NCBI GenBank assembly: GCA_963751395.1
Contig: CAVVUC010000004.1
Location: 496,001-560,000, forward strand
Direction of reading: 5' to 3'
DNA: 64,000 bases
DNA from: CAVVUC01 sp963751395
GTDB lineage: Bacteria > Verrucomicrobiota > Verrucomicrobiia > Chthoniobacterales > Chthoniobacteraceae
Shown here one piece after another: positions 38,901 through 46,373 of the stretch. The notes under the pieces were generated by a model that was not told the origin of the DNA, did not search any database, and worked only from the letters and a program-made list of their open reading frames with translations. The stretch's first letter is position 1, and the number at the start of each line of letters is the position of its first letter. The position numbers and the translations under genes are program-made.

Positions 38901-39848
38901 CCCGACGACGAGCGCGACCGGTGGCTCGACAAGGTCCACGAACTCGCCGTGCAGCATCACGATCGGCATCCGCACCCGATCGTCTTCGAGGGAAATGCGC
39001 CCGCCGACATTCGCGAGAACGAGCTGCTCGAAAAAGTGCTCGCCGACCAGCCGGCCGCACCGCCCGTCGCTCCCCGCTGCTGGCTCGGCGCGCCGAATTC
39101 AATCAAAGGCCCGACCGAGGCCGTGTTCCAACGGCAGAGCGGCAACCATCTGCTCATCGTCGGCCAGCGCGAGGAAGCCGCGCTCTCAATCCTCGGCTCA
39201 TCGCTGCTCGCACTCGCCGCGCAACATCCCGTCGGATCGGCGAAGTTTGTCCTGCTCCACAGCGCGAATCCCGGCTCGTCCGATGCGCTCTTTATCGACA
39301 GGCTTCTCGAAGCGATTCCGCATGAAGTCACCGTCGGGCATGGCCACGAGGTGACGGCAATCATGAACGGCGTGACCGCCGAGTTCAAGGCGCGCAGCGG
39401 CGGCGAGCAGGCCTCCGGCAGTGAACCGCCGCCGGTTTTTCTTTTCATCCACGGCCTGCACAAATTCAAAAAGCTCCGTCACGAAGATGACTTCAGTTTT
39501 TCGTCCGGCGACTCTGAGGCAAGCCCCGGCGCGCAACTCAACGACATCATCTGCGAGGGCAGCAGCTTCGGCATCCACATCCTCGCCAACGTGGACACGT
39601 TCAACAACGTGAACCGTTTCATGAACCGGAAGGCGCTCAGCGAATTTGAAATGCGCGTCGTGTTCCAAATGAGCGCCAACGACTCTGCGAGCCTCATCGA
39701 CTCGCCCAAGGCGAGCAACCTCGGCCTGCACCGCGCGCTGTTCTACAACGAGCACGAAGGCACGCTGGAAACCTTCCGTCCCTACGCCACGCCCGACGCC
39801 GGGTTTCTTCGCGAAGCCGGACGCAAGCGGGCACGCATGCCCGTCTGA
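35960..39848 (+). CDS. FtsK/EccC-like ATPase with coiled coils and two membrane helices, one frame break
   Basis: 1295 residues after removing one extra base near 38384. Residues 1-205 are coiled-coil; two membrane helices lie at about 212-265 (FAWIAIVVLGVFLVGHG, GLCVVAAVVFLH); 270-430 is again coiled-coil. Residues about 485-720 look like an ATPase fold without Walker A (YHFLVIADFPANF in the Walker B position). The active FtsK/SpoIIIE domain follows: Walker A GKTGSGKS at 764-771, LPHARVVAIES, Walker B SLLLIDEF. The last 280 residues resemble a third, degenerate ATPase domain (LLIVGQREEAA, VFLFIHGL). Three tandem domains with partial degeneracy recall EccC of type VII secretion rather than FtsK, and no gamma domain is seen. 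The GTG start at 35960 overlaps the previous gene. Confidence 0.85.
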
Positions 39849-39898
39849 GAGCGCCCGGCAAGCGCCCCTCGACTTCGCTCGACGGTAATATGCCGCCT

Positions 39899-40348
39899 CT
39901 AAAGTGCGAAGTGCGAAAGCAGCTCGGTCTTGTTCACTTTCGTCAGGTCGGACGGGACGTTTTTCTTCATGCGCGAACGCACGTCGGCGCTCAGTTCATC
40001 CACGATTTTTTGATTGATCTCCCTGCCCGCCGCGAAAAACCACAAGGGTGGGTTTTCCTTCCTGATCAAGCCATCGATGCTTCCAGCCAGTTGCTTGACG
40101 AGCCGCCGGTCGAGTTCCGTCTGGAGGTTGTGGTTTTCTCCGATCGACATGCCACCGGTGCCATTGCCGCCGGAGGCGGGAAACCGCCCGGCTTTGTCGG
40201 TGACTTTGTCGAGGAGCTTGCCGTGAGCATCGAGGGTTGCGAATTCTTCGATTACTTCGATGCGGGGAGTTGTGCTCATTTCATCAGCGGTGACCCGATA
40301 CGCCTTCATCCGCCCGAGGTCTGCTAAAACAATCAGTTTTTCAGGCAT
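39899..40348 (-). CDS. Host-attachment / BaeRF-like protein
   Basis: 149-residue protein resembling the 'host attachment protein' family, which belongs to the bacterial archaeo-eukaryotic release-factor-like group: start IVLADLGRMKAYRV, a Gly/Ser loop (PASGGNGTGG), and a C-terminal segment PPLWFFAAGREINQKIVDEL. The function of this group in bacteria is poorly known; ribosome-associated roles have been proposed. Start ATG 40348 is used; an in-frame ATG five codons upstream is possible. It is convergent with the FtsK-like gene 50 bases away. Confidence 0.65.
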   Translation of the reverse strand: MPEKLIVLADLGRMKAYRVTADEMSTTPRIEVIEEFATLDAHGKLLDKVTDKAGRFPASGGNGTGGMSIGENHNLQTELDRRLVKQLAGSIDGLIRKENPPLWFFAAGREINQKIVDELSADVRSRMKKNVPSDLTKVNKTELLSHFAL

Positions 40349-40430
40349 AATCTTGTACCTCAATAGAATCCCGATCCCAGTGATTGACGAGGATTATTTC
40401 GGGCGAGGAAAACTGTGCCGGCGGCATCTG

Positions 40431-41846
40431 TCATTGCGTTGATTGTGAGCCTTCCCGTTTTGCTCCGCCCGATTCCTTTTCAAACATCGCCCGCCAGTAA
40501 TCGAGCCGCTCCTTCACGCGCTTCTCGTTGCCGATCTCCGAAGGCTCGTAATAGACCCGCCCCTCGGGCAGGTAGGCCTGCGGGATGTAGCCGCCTTCGT
40601 AGTCGTGGCTGTACTTGTAACCTTCGCCGTGGCCGAGTTTCTTCGATGACTTGTAGGCGGTGCTCCGGAGGTGGCGCGGCACGGCGAGCGTGACGCCTTG
40701 TTTCACATCGGACATCGCCTTTTCCACGGCCATGTAGGCGCGGTTGCTCTTCGGCGCGGTGGCGACGTGGACGGCGGCCTGCGCGAGCGGGATCCGCGCC
40801 TCGGGCATGCCGACGAATTCGACGGCTTGTTGTGCCGCGACGGCGATGACGAGTGCCTGCGGGTCGGCCATGCCGACATCTTCGCTCGCGCAAATGACGA
40901 TCCGGCGCGCGATGAACCGGATGTCCTCGCCCGCGTAGAGCATTTTCGCGAGCCAGTAGATCGCTGCGTCGGGATCGCTGCCGCGCATCGATTTGATGAA
41001 CGCGCTGATCGTGTCGTAGTGCTGGTCTTCGTCGGCGTCATAGACGACAGCTTTGCGCTGGATGCTTTCCTCGGCGACGCGCAGATCGAAGCGGATGATT
41101 TTGTGGCCGGAACCGGCAATGTTGTGGCCGGGGTCTGAGACCCCGGCTACAGGTATCGCCGGCGTGGTGAGCACGCCGATTTCGAGCGCGTTCAAACACT
41201 TGCGAGCGTCGCCGTCGCTCGTGACGGCGAGATGCCGCAGCGCGTCGTCGGTGATTTCGACGTTGTGTTTTCCCAAGCCGCGTTCCTTGTCGGCGAGCGC
41301 GCGTCTCATGATGCTGATGAGGTGATCGGGGGTGAGCGGTTCGAGCTGGAACACCTGCGAACGCGAGACGAGTGGGCTGTTGATGTAGAAGAACGGGTTG
41401 TGCGTTGTCGCGCCGATGAGCCGCACGACACCGCTCTCGACATCGGGCAGCAACACGTCCTGTTGTGCCTTGTTGAAGCGATGGATTTCGTCGATGAACA
41501 GAATCGTCTTTGCGCCGGTGGTCTGTATCCGGTTCGCAGCGGTTGCGATCACCCGTCGCATGTCGGCGACGGTCGATTCGACACCGCTCAGGCGCTCGAA
41601 CCGTGACTCGGTCGAACGCGCGATGATCTGCGCCAGCGTGGTCTTTCCGGTTCCAGGCGGGCCGAACAAAATGATCGACGAGATGCGATCGGCCTCGATT
41701 GCGCGTCGCAGCAATTTTCCCGGCCCGAGGATGTGCTCCTGACCTGCGTAATCAGCGAGCGTCTCCGGTCGCATCCGCGTGGCGAGGGGGACCGACGCGG
41801 GCGACGCGCTGGTTTTGATGTCTTCGGTTTCAAAAAGATCGGCCAT
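40431..41846 (-). CDS. rarA: Replication-associated recombination ATPase RarA (MgsA)
   Basis: 471-residue AAA+ protein acting at stalled replication forks. Walker A FGPPGTGKTTLA, Walker B ILFIDEIHRFNK, sensor segment IGATTHNPFF, and the C-terminal region AVVYDADEDQHYDTISAFIKSMRGSD and HDYEGGY (shortened here) are typical. A perfect palindromic repeat is embedded in frame at 41127-41147, in the linker after the AAA+ lid, and adds about ten residues (VAGVSDPGHN). Frame intact. Confidence 0.94.
   Translation of the reverse strand: MADLFETEDIKTSASPASVPLATRMRPETLADYAGQEHILGPGKLLRRAIEADRISSIILFGPPGTGKTTLAQIIARSTESRFERLSGVESTVADMRRVIATAANRIQTTGAKTILFIDEIHRFNKAQQDVLLPDVESGVVRLIGATTHNPFFYINSPLVSRSQVFQLEPLTPDHLISIMRRALADKERGLGKHNVEITDDALRHLAVTSDGDARKCLNALEIGVLTTPAIPVAGVSDPGHNIAGSGHKIIRFDLRVAEESIQRKAVVYDADEDQHYDTISAFIKSMRGSDPDAAIYWLAKMLYAGEDIRFIARRIVICASEDVGMADPQALVIAVAAQQAVEFVGMPEARIPLAQAAVHVATAPKSNRAYMAVEKAMSDVKQGVTLAVPRHLRSTAYKSSKKLGHGEGYKYSHDYEGGYIPQAYLPEGRVYYEPSEIGNEKRVKERLDYWRAMFEKESGGAKREGSQSTQ
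41127..41147. repeat. Perfect palindrome inside rarA
   Basis: A 21-base inverted repeat with ten-base arms GCCGGGGTCT/AGACCCCGGC around a single G. Elements with this GGGGTC-GACCCC core are common between genes in PVC bacteria. Here it is in frame inside a coding sequence. Confidence 0.8.
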
Positions 41847-41961
41847 CTGGGTGAAGAATAAACCACACGCCGCCCAAAGCAGCCAAAAGTTCGCGGCAGA
41901 TTGCGCCAGCCGCGAAATTGATATGACATTTTGCAGTGGAGGCTATTATCTTCGGCAAGTC

Positions 41962-42222
41962 ATGTCCTATGTCACTTTGAACAAAGTGGAGATTGCAGTC
42001 CTGAAAAATTCGGCGCGCAGGGGTGATCCTGATCCCGGATTTCAGGATCTGCTCATGGCTTTGGATGCCCAGCTCGATGAGAATACGGGACGACTATTCG
42101 TTTCCGAGCAAACGCGGGAGCTGATCCAGCGATACGGGGGCGGCAAGCTTAGCTGGCATGGCACCCTCCACGCGATTCTTGGCAGGACAATGGGCGACCT
42201 GTTGATCAGGAATCGAGGATAG
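41962..42222 (+). CDS. Small hypothetical protein
   Basis: 86-residue soluble protein, start ATG 41962. I do not recognise it. It contains an RGDPDPGFQDLLMALDAQLDE segment, split here as RGDPDPGFQ and LDAQLDEN, and a basic, aromatic C-terminal half (LIQRYGGGKLSWHGTLHAIL). A longer frame upstream has no support and overlaps the rarA start. No signal peptide or membrane segment. Confidence 0.55.
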   Translation: MSYVTLNKVEIAVLKNSARRGDPDPGFQDLLMALDAQLDENTGRLFVSEQTRELIQRYGGGKLSWHGTLHAILGRTMGDLLIRNRG

Positions 42223-42599
42223 CCCGGCTGGATGATTTCAGCCGAACGCGCCCTGAACCGCCCGTGCATTTCCAGCCAGACTGGTCAAATCGCGTCAGCG
42301 AAAATCGCCCGCTGCTTTTTCCAAATCGCCCGCAGAGCCTTTATCCACAAGGGTTCGCAAACTGAACAACCCCTGTGGCACAAGCCGTGCTAAACGGGCC
42401 GCGTGCTTCAATACCGTCGAAATAGAGCATCGCTGGCGATTCATGATCGCGCGCTGTTTCTGCGCATGACGCTCATCGACATCTGCTGCGGACCGCCGGT
42501 GAATTTTGGATTTTAGATTGCGGATTTTGGATTGATCCGCAACGCCCGCCGCGCTTCTCCGTAATCCAAAATCTAAATTCAAAAATCAAGAATTTCCCC
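42223..42599. other. Intergenic region with a heptamer inverted repeat
   Basis: No gene is supported in these 377 bases. At 42501-42540 units of the type GATTTTG repeat, and at 42561-42595 the complementary type AATCCAAAATCTAAATTC follows, so an AT-rich imperfect hairpin forms right before the ABC ATPase gene. The first 250 bases show nothing I can name. Confidence 0.6.
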
Positions 42600-43667
42600 A
42601 TGGGCTTTGGCCATTCACATTCACACAAGAAGAAGAAAAACATCCGCCGCCGCGTGACTTCGGCGACGAAGGAGGCGCAGCACGATCTCGCGCACGCCGA
42701 GGGGCACGAACACCACGAAGCGCTTGGGCACGAGTGGCTGCCGGGCAGGCATCATCACGCGGAACACGGCCAGCCGTATCCGGATTTGCCGTCGTCGCAT
42801 CATCCGCATCCGCACCATCCGGAGGGGTATCCGTGGGCGCCGGTCGAGCACGCCAGCTACGACAAGGTCGGCCAGGTTCCGCCGGGGCATCCGCATCCGG
42901 AGGTGTTCGATCGAGTTTCGATCGACATCCACCGGCGCGAGTTCATCACAATCATCGGTCCGTCGGGCTGCGGAAAATCGACGTTTATCCGCATCGTCGC
43001 GGGTCTGGATGAATCGTCCGGGGGCGAAGTCCGGCTCGACGGCCACGCCGTCTCGGGACCGGGGCCGGATCGCGGAATGGTTTTTCAAGGCTACACGCTG
43101 TTTCCCTGGCGGACGGTGAAGGAGAACGTGATGTTCGGTCTCGAGATGCAGGGAAAAGATTCCGCGACCGCCGAGGGTCAGGCGCGCCAGTGGCTCGAGA
43201 TGGTCGGGCTCGGAAGGTTCGAGGAGTCGTATCCGCACGAACTTTCCGGCGGCATGAAACAGCGCGTCGCCATTGCCCGCGCGCTGGCAAACGAGCCGCG
43301 CATCCTCATCATGGACGAGCCGTTCGGCGCGCTCGATGCGCTGACCCGCGCGAAGATGCAGAGCTACCTGTTGCAAATCTGGAAGCGTGTCGATGTCACG
43401 ATCCTCTTCATCACGCACGACCTCGACGAAGCCATCTATCTTTCCGACCGCATCCTCGTGCTCGGCGTGAATCCGGGCGGCGTGCGCGAATTCATCGAGA
43501 ACCCGGTGCCGCGCCCGCGCTCGCCGGAGCAATCCCTCACGCCGGAATACCTCGCGCTGAAACACCGGCTCGACGAATTGATCCACGCGCCCGCCGGCGG
43601 GGAGGACGAGGAAGAGGATAAACTGCCCGTGATCAAACTCACTGAGGCGGGCGACGAGGTGGAGTAG
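42600..43667 (+). CDS. NitT/TauT-type ABC transporter ATPase with His-rich N-terminus
   Basis: 355-residue ATPase: Walker A GPSGCGKSTFI near residue 121, Q-loop VFQGYTLFPWRTVKEN, signature LSGGMKQRVAIARAL, Walker B ILIMDEPFGALDAL. The family handles nitrate, sulfonate, taurine or urea-related substrates. The first ~100 residues precede the normal ATPase start and are strikingly rich in His (HSHSHKKKK, HEHHEALGHEW, HHHAEHG, HHPHPHHPEG), suggesting metal binding, possibly nickel given the urease neighbours. The C-terminus is acidic (EDEEEDK). No permease or binding protein is adjacent in the window. Confidence 0.87.
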   Translation: MGFGHSHSHKKKKNIRRRVTSATKEAQHDLAHAEGHEHHEALGHEWLPGRHHHAEHGQPYPDLPSSHHPHPHHPEGYPWAPVEHASYDKVGQVPPGHPHPEVFDRVSIDIHRREFITIIGPSGCGKSTFIRIVAGLDESSGGEVRLDGHAVSGPGPDRGMVFQGYTLFPWRTVKENVMFGLEMQGKDSATAEGQARQWLEMVGLGRFEESYPHELSGGMKQRVAIARALANEPRILIMDEPFGALDALTRAKMQSYLLQIWKRVDVTILFITHDLDEAIYLSDRILVLGVNPGGVREFIENPVPRPRSPEQSLTPEYLALKHRLDELIHAPAGGEDEEEDKLPVIKLTEAGDEVE

Positions 43668-43690
43668 CAAACAAAAAGACTCAACCAAAT

Positions 43691-44680
43691 ATGGGACCAG
43701 GAATTTATTCGACGCATCCGATGGCCATCCAGGCGGGCATGGAACTTTTGAGGCGCGGCGCAACGGCCATGGAAGCCAGCGTTGCCGTGGCCGCGGCTTT
43801 GAGCGTCCTCTGGCCGCACCTTTGCGGACTTGGCGGCGACGCGTTCTTTTTCATTTTCGACGGGGAAAAGATGCGCCTGTTGATCGCAAACGGATTCTCC
43901 GGCGAGCGCATCGGGGAACGAAAGGAACGGGTGCCCGATCGCGGACCGGAGTCGGTGCTTGGTGTTCCCGGGGCTGTTTCCGGATGGCAGGCGTTGCTCA
44001 ACGGCGCGCCTTTCACGCCGGAGTTGCTCGCGCCTGCGATCCGGCTCGCAGAGCAGGGTGCGCCGGTGGACGAGTCGTTGCGACGGTCGATGCGCCCGGA
44101 CAATGAACAGGACTGGTGCAGCGCGATGGCGCATCGGAACGGCGATCTGTTTTTACAACCCCGACTCTCGGACACGCTGCACCTGATGGCGCAGGGTCGC
44201 GATTTCTACTGCTGCAAAATTTCCGCCGCTCTCTGTGAATCCCTCGACGAATGGAAGATCCCCATCGCGAAACCGGACTTCCATTTTCAGCACGTCGAGT
44301 GGACCGAGCCGAAGCACCTGCGCGGCCACGACTGCGAGATCTGGATGGCACCGCAAGCCGTGCCGGCTCTTTCGGAAAGCAATTGCGCCGTCACGTTCGG
44401 AGTCGTGGACGATGAAGGCCGGGCCGTCTTTGCCAGCCAGACGCTGCATCGCCCCTGGGGCAGTGGACTCTGCTGCCCCAGGACTGGCATCGTGCTCCAA
44501 AGCAGCGCCGGGGCTTTTTCGCGCGATGTTCCAGCAGCGCCGCGACAGCGTCCGCCGCTTTGGGGCAGTCCGGCTCTCATCGCGCGCAATGGAGAGATGT
44601 TTCTTGCGGGCGAGGAACATCGCGACCTCATCGCGGCCGTTCGCGAAAATCCGATTTGCGAGGCGACGGTAAACGGTTAA
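43691..44680 (+). CDS. Gamma-glutamyltranspeptidase-like protein, internally shortened
   Basis: 329 residues with the start of the Ntn-hydrolase Ggt family (STHPMAIQAGMELLRRGATAMEAS, WPHLCGLGGDAFFF, in parts) and the small-subunit segment VVDDEGRAVFASQTLHRPWGSG. Family members are usually 500-580 aa; the region between the two parts, including most of the linker before the processing site, is missing. Where the catalytic Thr of the TTH motif should stand, the sequence reads CAVTFGVVD, so the nucleophile appears lost. Related oxamate amidohydrolases (HpxW) occur near urea and purine genes. Catalytic activity is doubtful. Confidence 0.7.
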   Translation: MGPGIYSTHPMAIQAGMELLRRGATAMEASVAVAAALSVLWPHLCGLGGDAFFFIFDGEKMRLLIANGFSGERIGERKERVPDRGPESVLGVPGAVSGWQALLNGAPFTPELLAPAIRLAEQGAPVDESLRRSMRPDNEQDWCSAMAHRNGDLFLQPRLSDTLHLMAQGRDFYCCKISAALCESLDEWKIPIAKPDFHFQHVEWTEPKHLRGHDCEIWMAPQAVPALSESNCAVTFGVVDDEGRAVFASQTLHRPWGSGLCCPRTGIVLQSSAGAFSRDVPAAPRQRPPLWGSPALIARNGEMFLAGEEHRDLIAAVRENPICEATVNG

Positions 44681-44704
44681 ACCACTCGCATCCGATTTTG
44701 AACA

Positions 44705-44848
44705 ATGCACCTCTCGCCGCGTGAACACGAATAACTTCTGGTCGTCGTCGCAGCCGATCTCGCAAGGCGGCGACAGGCACGCGGCCTCAAGCTCAACTAC
44801 CCCGAGGCCATTGCGATCATCACCTACGAAATCATGGAAGGCGCTCGC
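44705..44848 (+). pseudogene. ureA: Remnant of urease gamma subunit
   Basis: The first 48 codons of UreA (MHLSPREHE, VVVAADLARRRQARGLKLNYPEA in parts, YEIMEGAR) are clear, but codon 10 is TAA where a Lys codon is expected, and the rest of the gene is missing. At about 44849 the same frame passes directly into UreC-like sequence. UreB is absent altogether. Confidence 0.85.
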
Positions 44849-45085
44849 GGCGATGAAGTGAAGTTTGGCGGCGGCAAAGTCATCCGCGACGGCATGGGCC
44901 AGTCGCCGACCGCGACCGACGCCGAATCGCTTGATCTGGTGATCACCAACGCGCTGATCCTCGACGCGGTGCAAGGAGTCATCAAAGCGGACATCGGCGT
45001 GAAATACGGGCGCATACGCGCACTCGCTCGGACTGGAGGAAATCGTGCGGCTCGGCATCGTGCGGGACGAGGCGACGTTGCTTGA
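44849..45085 (+). pseudogene. ureC: Remnant of urease alpha subunit
   Basis: About 55 residues match the UreC N-terminal region: GDEVKFGGGKVIRDGMGQS, LVITNALILDAV, GVIKADIGVK, each in order. The match stops near 45014 and the frame then runs into out-of-frame ureF sequence until a stop at 45085. The nickel-binding and catalytic parts of UreC (over 450 residues) are missing, so no active urease can be made from this locus. Confidence 0.85.
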
Positions 45086-45623
45086 TTTTTTGCGCGAGCA
45101 GATCGTTCCAAACCTCACCCACCTCGAACTGCCGTACCTGCGTTTCGCGCACGATGCAGCGCGGCGCGGAGACATGGACGAACTCTGCGCGCTCGATGGC
45201 GAACTGGCCGCTTGGAAGGTCCCTCGCGAATTGCGCGAGGCCAGCGCACAGATGGGCGCGCGGCGTTTGCGAACGCTGTTGCAGATCGATTCATGCGAAC
45301 TGCTCCAGCGCTGCGAGGTGGAGCTGACTTGGAAGCATCACGTTGTGGTTTGTGGCTTGCAGATGCGGGAAGCGCCTCTTGATGCCGTGCTGACGGCCTA
45401 CTTCTACCAGACGCTTTCGGGCTGTTGCGGGGCGGCGATGAAGCTCATTCGCATTGGCCAGGAGGGCTGCCAGCGGGTTCTCCGTGCGGCATTGCAACTG
45501 GCTCCCGGAGTGGTTTCGGACTCGGTGGAGATCCCGAACAATGAAACGGGCTGGTTCAATCCGATGATCGACATTGCAAGCATGCGCCACGAGTTTGCGC
45601 GCGAGAGGCTTTTTATTTCATGA
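45015..45623 (+). pseudogene. ureF: Urease accessory protein UreF lacking its N-terminus
   Basis: From about 45015 the frame reads YAHSLGLEEIVRLG, the conserved early UreF segment, and continues to a normal end (IASMRHEFARERLFIS). The first ~30 residues and a native start codon are missing because of the join to ureC. Internal GTG codons could start a shorter product. The stop overlaps the ureG start by four bases, as in intact urease operons. Confidence 0.8.
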
Positions 45624-46243
45624 CACGTAGAGCGATACGAATTGGCATTGGCGGGCCGGTGGGGTCGGGGAAGACGATGCTGGTGTTGCGGCTTTGTCAG
45701 TGGCTGCGGGGGGAGTTCTCGATCGCGGTGGTGACGAATGACATCTACACGCGGGAGGACGCGGAGTTTCTTGTGCGCAACGAGGCGATCCCGGCGGATC
45801 GCGTGATCGGTGTGGAGACGGGCGGCTGTCCTCACACGGCGATTCGAGACGACACTTCGATGAACCTCGCGGCGGTTTCGGAGCTGAAAAAGCGGCACCC
45901 GGATTTGCAGGTGATTTTCATCGAAAGCGGCGGTGATAATTTGTTGGCGACGTTTTCACCGGAGCTGGTGGAGTCGTTCATCTACGTGATTGACTTGGCG
46001 GAGGGGGACAAGATTCCGCGCAAGGGCGGGCCGGCGATTCGGAACAGCGATTTGCTTTTGATCAACAAGATCGACCTCGCACCGCACGTTGGCGCGGACC
46101 TGGGTGAGATGGAGCGAGATTCGCGTCTGATGCGCGGGGAGAAACCGTTTTTGTTTGCGGACTTGAAGTCGGAGAAGGGGAGGGATGACGTGCTCGCGTG
46201 GCTGCGAAGGGAAGTGCTTTGGGGAATGACGAATGACGAATGA
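45620..46243 (+). CDS. ureG: Urease accessory GTPase UreG
   Basis: 207-residue SIMIBI-class GTPase that drives nickel delivery to urease. P-loop GIGGPVGSGKT at residues 8-18, metal-site GVETGGCPHTAIRDD with the Cys-Pro-His signature, ESGGDNL, and the guanine motif LLINKIDLAPHVGADL are exact. Full length and intact. The last codons (GMTNDE) fall inside a GAATGAC heptamer repeat, so the stop codon is provided by the repeat. Confidence 0.95.
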   Translation: MTRRAIRIGIGGPVGSGKTMLVLRLCQWLRGEFSIAVVTNDIYTREDAEFLVRNEAIPADRVIGVETGGCPHTAIRDDTSMNLAAVSELKKRHPDLQVIFIESGGDNLLATFSPELVESFIYVIDLAEGDKIPRKGGPAIRNSDLLLINKIDLAPHVGADLGEMERDSRLMRGEKPFLFADLKSEKGRDDVLAWLRREVLWGMTNDE

Positions 46244-46364
46244 CGAATGACGAAAGAATGACGAAGCTCGAATTCAAAAAAGTGGCGTTCACGGCTTGCC
46301 GGCGCTTCGTCATTTGGGTTTCGGATTTTATTCGTCATTTGTCATTCGTCATTCGTCATTTCGT
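46224..46364. repeat. Heptamer inverted-tandem repeat between ureG and ureD
   Basis: Five near-perfect GAATGAC units at 46224-46263 face the complementary ATTCGTC units at 46329-46363, with about 65 bases between. The arms can pair over some 30 bases. The first arm overlaps the ureG end and the second stops just before the ureD start. Confidence 0.85.
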
Positions 46365-46373
46365 TTCTGCTCG

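Noticed and set aside
41779..41961. Longer N-terminus for the small protein at 41962
   Set aside because: The extra codons overlap the rarA start and have no protein-like character; the ATG at 41962 is better.
46224..46364. Possible CRISPR array in the GAATGAC/ATTCGTC repeat
   Set aside because: Units are only seven bases, contiguous and without unique spacers, and no cas gene is near.
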